This document shows, one piece after another, positions 13,662 through 14,761 of a stretch of 14,761 nucleotides of DNA. The translations under genes and the position numbers were made by a program. Within the stretch, counting starts at the first letter, position 1. Every line of letters starts with the position of its first letter. Under the pieces are notes generated by a model that had not been told where the DNA came from, did no database searches, and saw nothing but the letters and a program-made list of their open reading frames with translations. The DNA comes from CAYGYG01 sp964354155 (lineage in GTDB: Bacteria; Hydrothermota; Tepidihabitantia; SM23-42; CAYGYG01), in assembly GCA_964354155.1 (NCBI GenBank), contig CAYGYG010000045.1:1-14761 (forward strand), written 5' to 3'.

Positions 13662-14673
13662 ACGAACGCCGCAGCCGGCGTACACGATTGACCGAAAGAC
13701 CATCCGGCGTTTTGATCAGCGCCGCAACATATTCGGAAGGTTGATGCTCGACCCGACGGCCGGGTTCTATAAGACGAGCATGTACCGCAACGTGCCCCAG
13801 ATCGTAGCCCGCGGCCGCAAAGGGTACACCCGGCCCCAATTCGCTCAGGCGGTCGCGGCGTGGACGGTGTATGACTTTTTCCACGGCGCTTTTACGCGGG
13901 AGCGGTTGACCGGTTCGAGGTCCTGCATGGGAATGCCCCGGCTGCCCAGGTTCCGGTTCGCTACGCCGCGTGCCGCCGGCGAGTACGTTCGAAAGACGGC
14001 CCGGAGGTTCGGCGCAAGCTTGGTGGGAATTGCCCGCCTTGATCACAACTGGCTCTTCTCCCACGACCTGGACGGGCGGCGTATCGATCTTCCCAGGACG
14101 CTCCGATACGCGGTCGTGCTCGCGGTCGCCATGGACCCGGAGGAAATATCGAAGTCGCCGGGTTTTGCGGCCAGTATTGAAACCGGCCGCGGTTACACTC
14201 AAATGGCGGTCGTCGCTTCCAGTCTGGCACAGGCTCTGCGCGGACTCGGGTACCGGGCGGTCTCGATGGGCAATGACACGGCGCTGAGCATACCGCTGGC
14301 AATTGATGCCGGTCTGGGCCAGCTCGGACGCAACGGCCTCTTGGTCACGCCGCAACACGGCCCCTGCGTGCGACTCTGCAAGGTGGTTACCGATCTGGAG
14401 CTTGAGGTCGACGAACCGGTCGATTTTGGTTTGACCGAATACTGCCGCCGTTGCCGGCGTTGCGCACGGGCCTGCGCCGCCGAGGCCATCGACCGGGCGC
14501 CCGACCCTTGTTTCAAGACGGCCGGCCGATCGAACAATCCGGGAATCCTGCGGTGGGCGGTCAATCACGACCGCTGCTATGGGTTCTGGATCGAGAACGG
14601 AGCCGAATGCTCAAACTGCATCGCCGCCTGCCCGTTCACCCGGCGCCGGACCAACGCGCGACGACAGTCTTGA
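13654..14673 (+). CDS. Reductive-dehalogenase-like 4Fe-4S protein (RdhA/QueG superfamily)
   Basis: This 339-residue protein shows the core of the corrinoid-dependent reductive dehalogenase family: a Tyr in GRGYTQMA (Tyr181), LGYRAVSMGNDTA (198-210), DAGLGQLGRNGLLVTPQHGPCVRLCKVVTDL (218-248), then two complete 4Fe-4S motifs, C264-C267-C270-C274 and C308/C319-C322-C326-P. Epoxyqueuosine reductase QueG shares this fold, but the GND...AGLGQLGRNGLLVTP stretch is closer to RdhA-type proteins. No twin-arginine signal is seen and the N-terminus is short, so it is probably cytoplasmic, unlike respiratory dehalogenases. The real substrate is unknown; dehalogenation is only one possibility. GGAGG (13645-13649) is 4 nt before the ATG, inside the MFS gene. 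The C-terminal tail (RRRTNARRQS) is strongly basic. Confidence 0.8.
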   Translation: MIKRTPQPAYTIDRKTIRRFDQRRNIFGRLMLDPTAGFYKTSMYRNVPQIVARGRKGYTRPQFAQAVAAWTVYDFFHGAFTRERLTGSRSCMGMPRLPRFRFATPRAAGEYVRKTARRFGASLVGIARLDHNWLFSHDLDGRRIDLPRTLRYAVVLAVAMDPEEISKSPGFAASIETGRGYTQMAVVASSLAQALRGLGYRAVSMGNDTALSIPLAIDAGLGQLGRNGLLVTPQHGPCVRLCKVVTDLELEVDEPVDFGLTEYCRRCRRCARACAAEAIDRAPDPCFKTAGRSNNPGILRWAVNHDRCYGFWIENGAECSNCIAACPFTRRRTNARRQS

Positions 14674-14761
14674 TTAACGCAGTCGGGCGGCCAGCATCAG
14701 GGCCCCGCCCGGACACTTCCCGACACAAAGCCCGCAGCCGAAACACCGGTTTGAATCCAGC
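14674..14761 (-). CDS. C-terminal end of a 4Fe-4S ferredoxin-type protein, partial
   Basis: The minus strand reads 28 residues, LDSNRCFGCGLCVGKCPGGA and then LMLAARLR, ending at TAA (14676-14674). CxxCxxCxxxCP is a complete 4Fe-4S motif. Its GCGLCV context resembles the last cluster of the Cys-rich Fe-S protein at 11247-12299, so it may belong to a related family, but the upstream part is outside the window. Its stop directly abuts the TGA (14671-14673) of the convergent dehalogenase-like gene. Confidence 0.8.
   Translation of the reverse strand, partial: LDSNRCFGCGLCVGKCPGGALMLAARLR

Noticed and set aside
13633..14568. 311-residue minus-strand frame opposite the dehalogenase-like gene
   Set aside because: Antisense shadow; the plus strand has two complete 4Fe-4S motifs.
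13654..14673. Assignment as queG (epoxyqueuosine reductase)
   Set aside because: Overall fold and clusters fit, but the AGLGQLGRNGLLVTP and GND motifs look more like reductive dehalogenases; the symbol is therefore left blank.

Overview
This window is GC-rich bacterial chromosome, most likely a scaffold from a metagenome-assembled genome, because it carries a run of exactly 100 N (4695-4794). The genes are housekeeping or metabolic. The combination of a DUF2723 membrane protein with a TPR tail, large periplasmic-type TPR proteins, no phage genes, and gene ends rich in dispersed short repeats would fit an uncultured FCB-type or WOR-3-like bacterium. That placement is a low-confidence guess from gene style only.

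Layout. 1-2983 (+): the 3' part of a DUF2723 (GT117-type) membrane glycosyltransferase with a TPR tail, overlapping by 4 nt a PP-loop tRNA-thiolation-type ATPase that carries a C-terminal NFACT-R-like domain. 2984-3180: a promoter with a perfect 12-bp palindrome in its spacer, then a leader of about 145 nt. 3181-4485 (+): a UDP-N-acetylhexosamine 6-dehydrogenase for surface polysaccharide. 4486-4799: a repeat element and the assembly gap. 4800-7587 (-): a two-gene operon in which a winged-helix protein is followed, with an 11-nt overlap and a TTG start, by a 743-residue exported TPR protein. 7588-8147: a 560-bp intergenic stretch with no credible gene, holding several different dispersed repeats between two outward-facing consensus promoters. 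8148-10958 (+): uvrA. 10959-11246: more repeats. 11247-14761: a redox cluster in which a Cys-rich 4Fe-4S protein (-) is divergent from an operon of an OFA-family MFS transporter and a reductive-dehalogenase-like 4Fe-4S/corrinoid-type protein (+). That operon converges with a partial ferredoxin-type gene (-), with the two stop codons directly adjacent.

Two non-coding themes stand out. First, an element of about 145 bp built from ATCAG pentamers every 8 nt on one arm and CTGAT pentamers every 8 nt on the other occurs in two inverted copies (4520-4665 and 11100-11246), with a probable third copy inside the N gap. Every copy lies directly behind a gene 3' end. Second, three near-consensus sigma70-type promoters (for the winged-helix gene, uvrA and the Cys-rich Fe-S gene) lie so close to their start codons that the transcripts should have only about 0-8 nt of leader. 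The MFS and sugar-dehydrogenase genes instead have ordinary leaders with good Shine-Dalgarno sites. The uvrA -35 box lies in a stretch that is repeated in inverted orientation downstream of uvrA.

No tRNA, rRNA, CRISPR array, insertion-sequence transposase or clear intrinsic terminator was seen.
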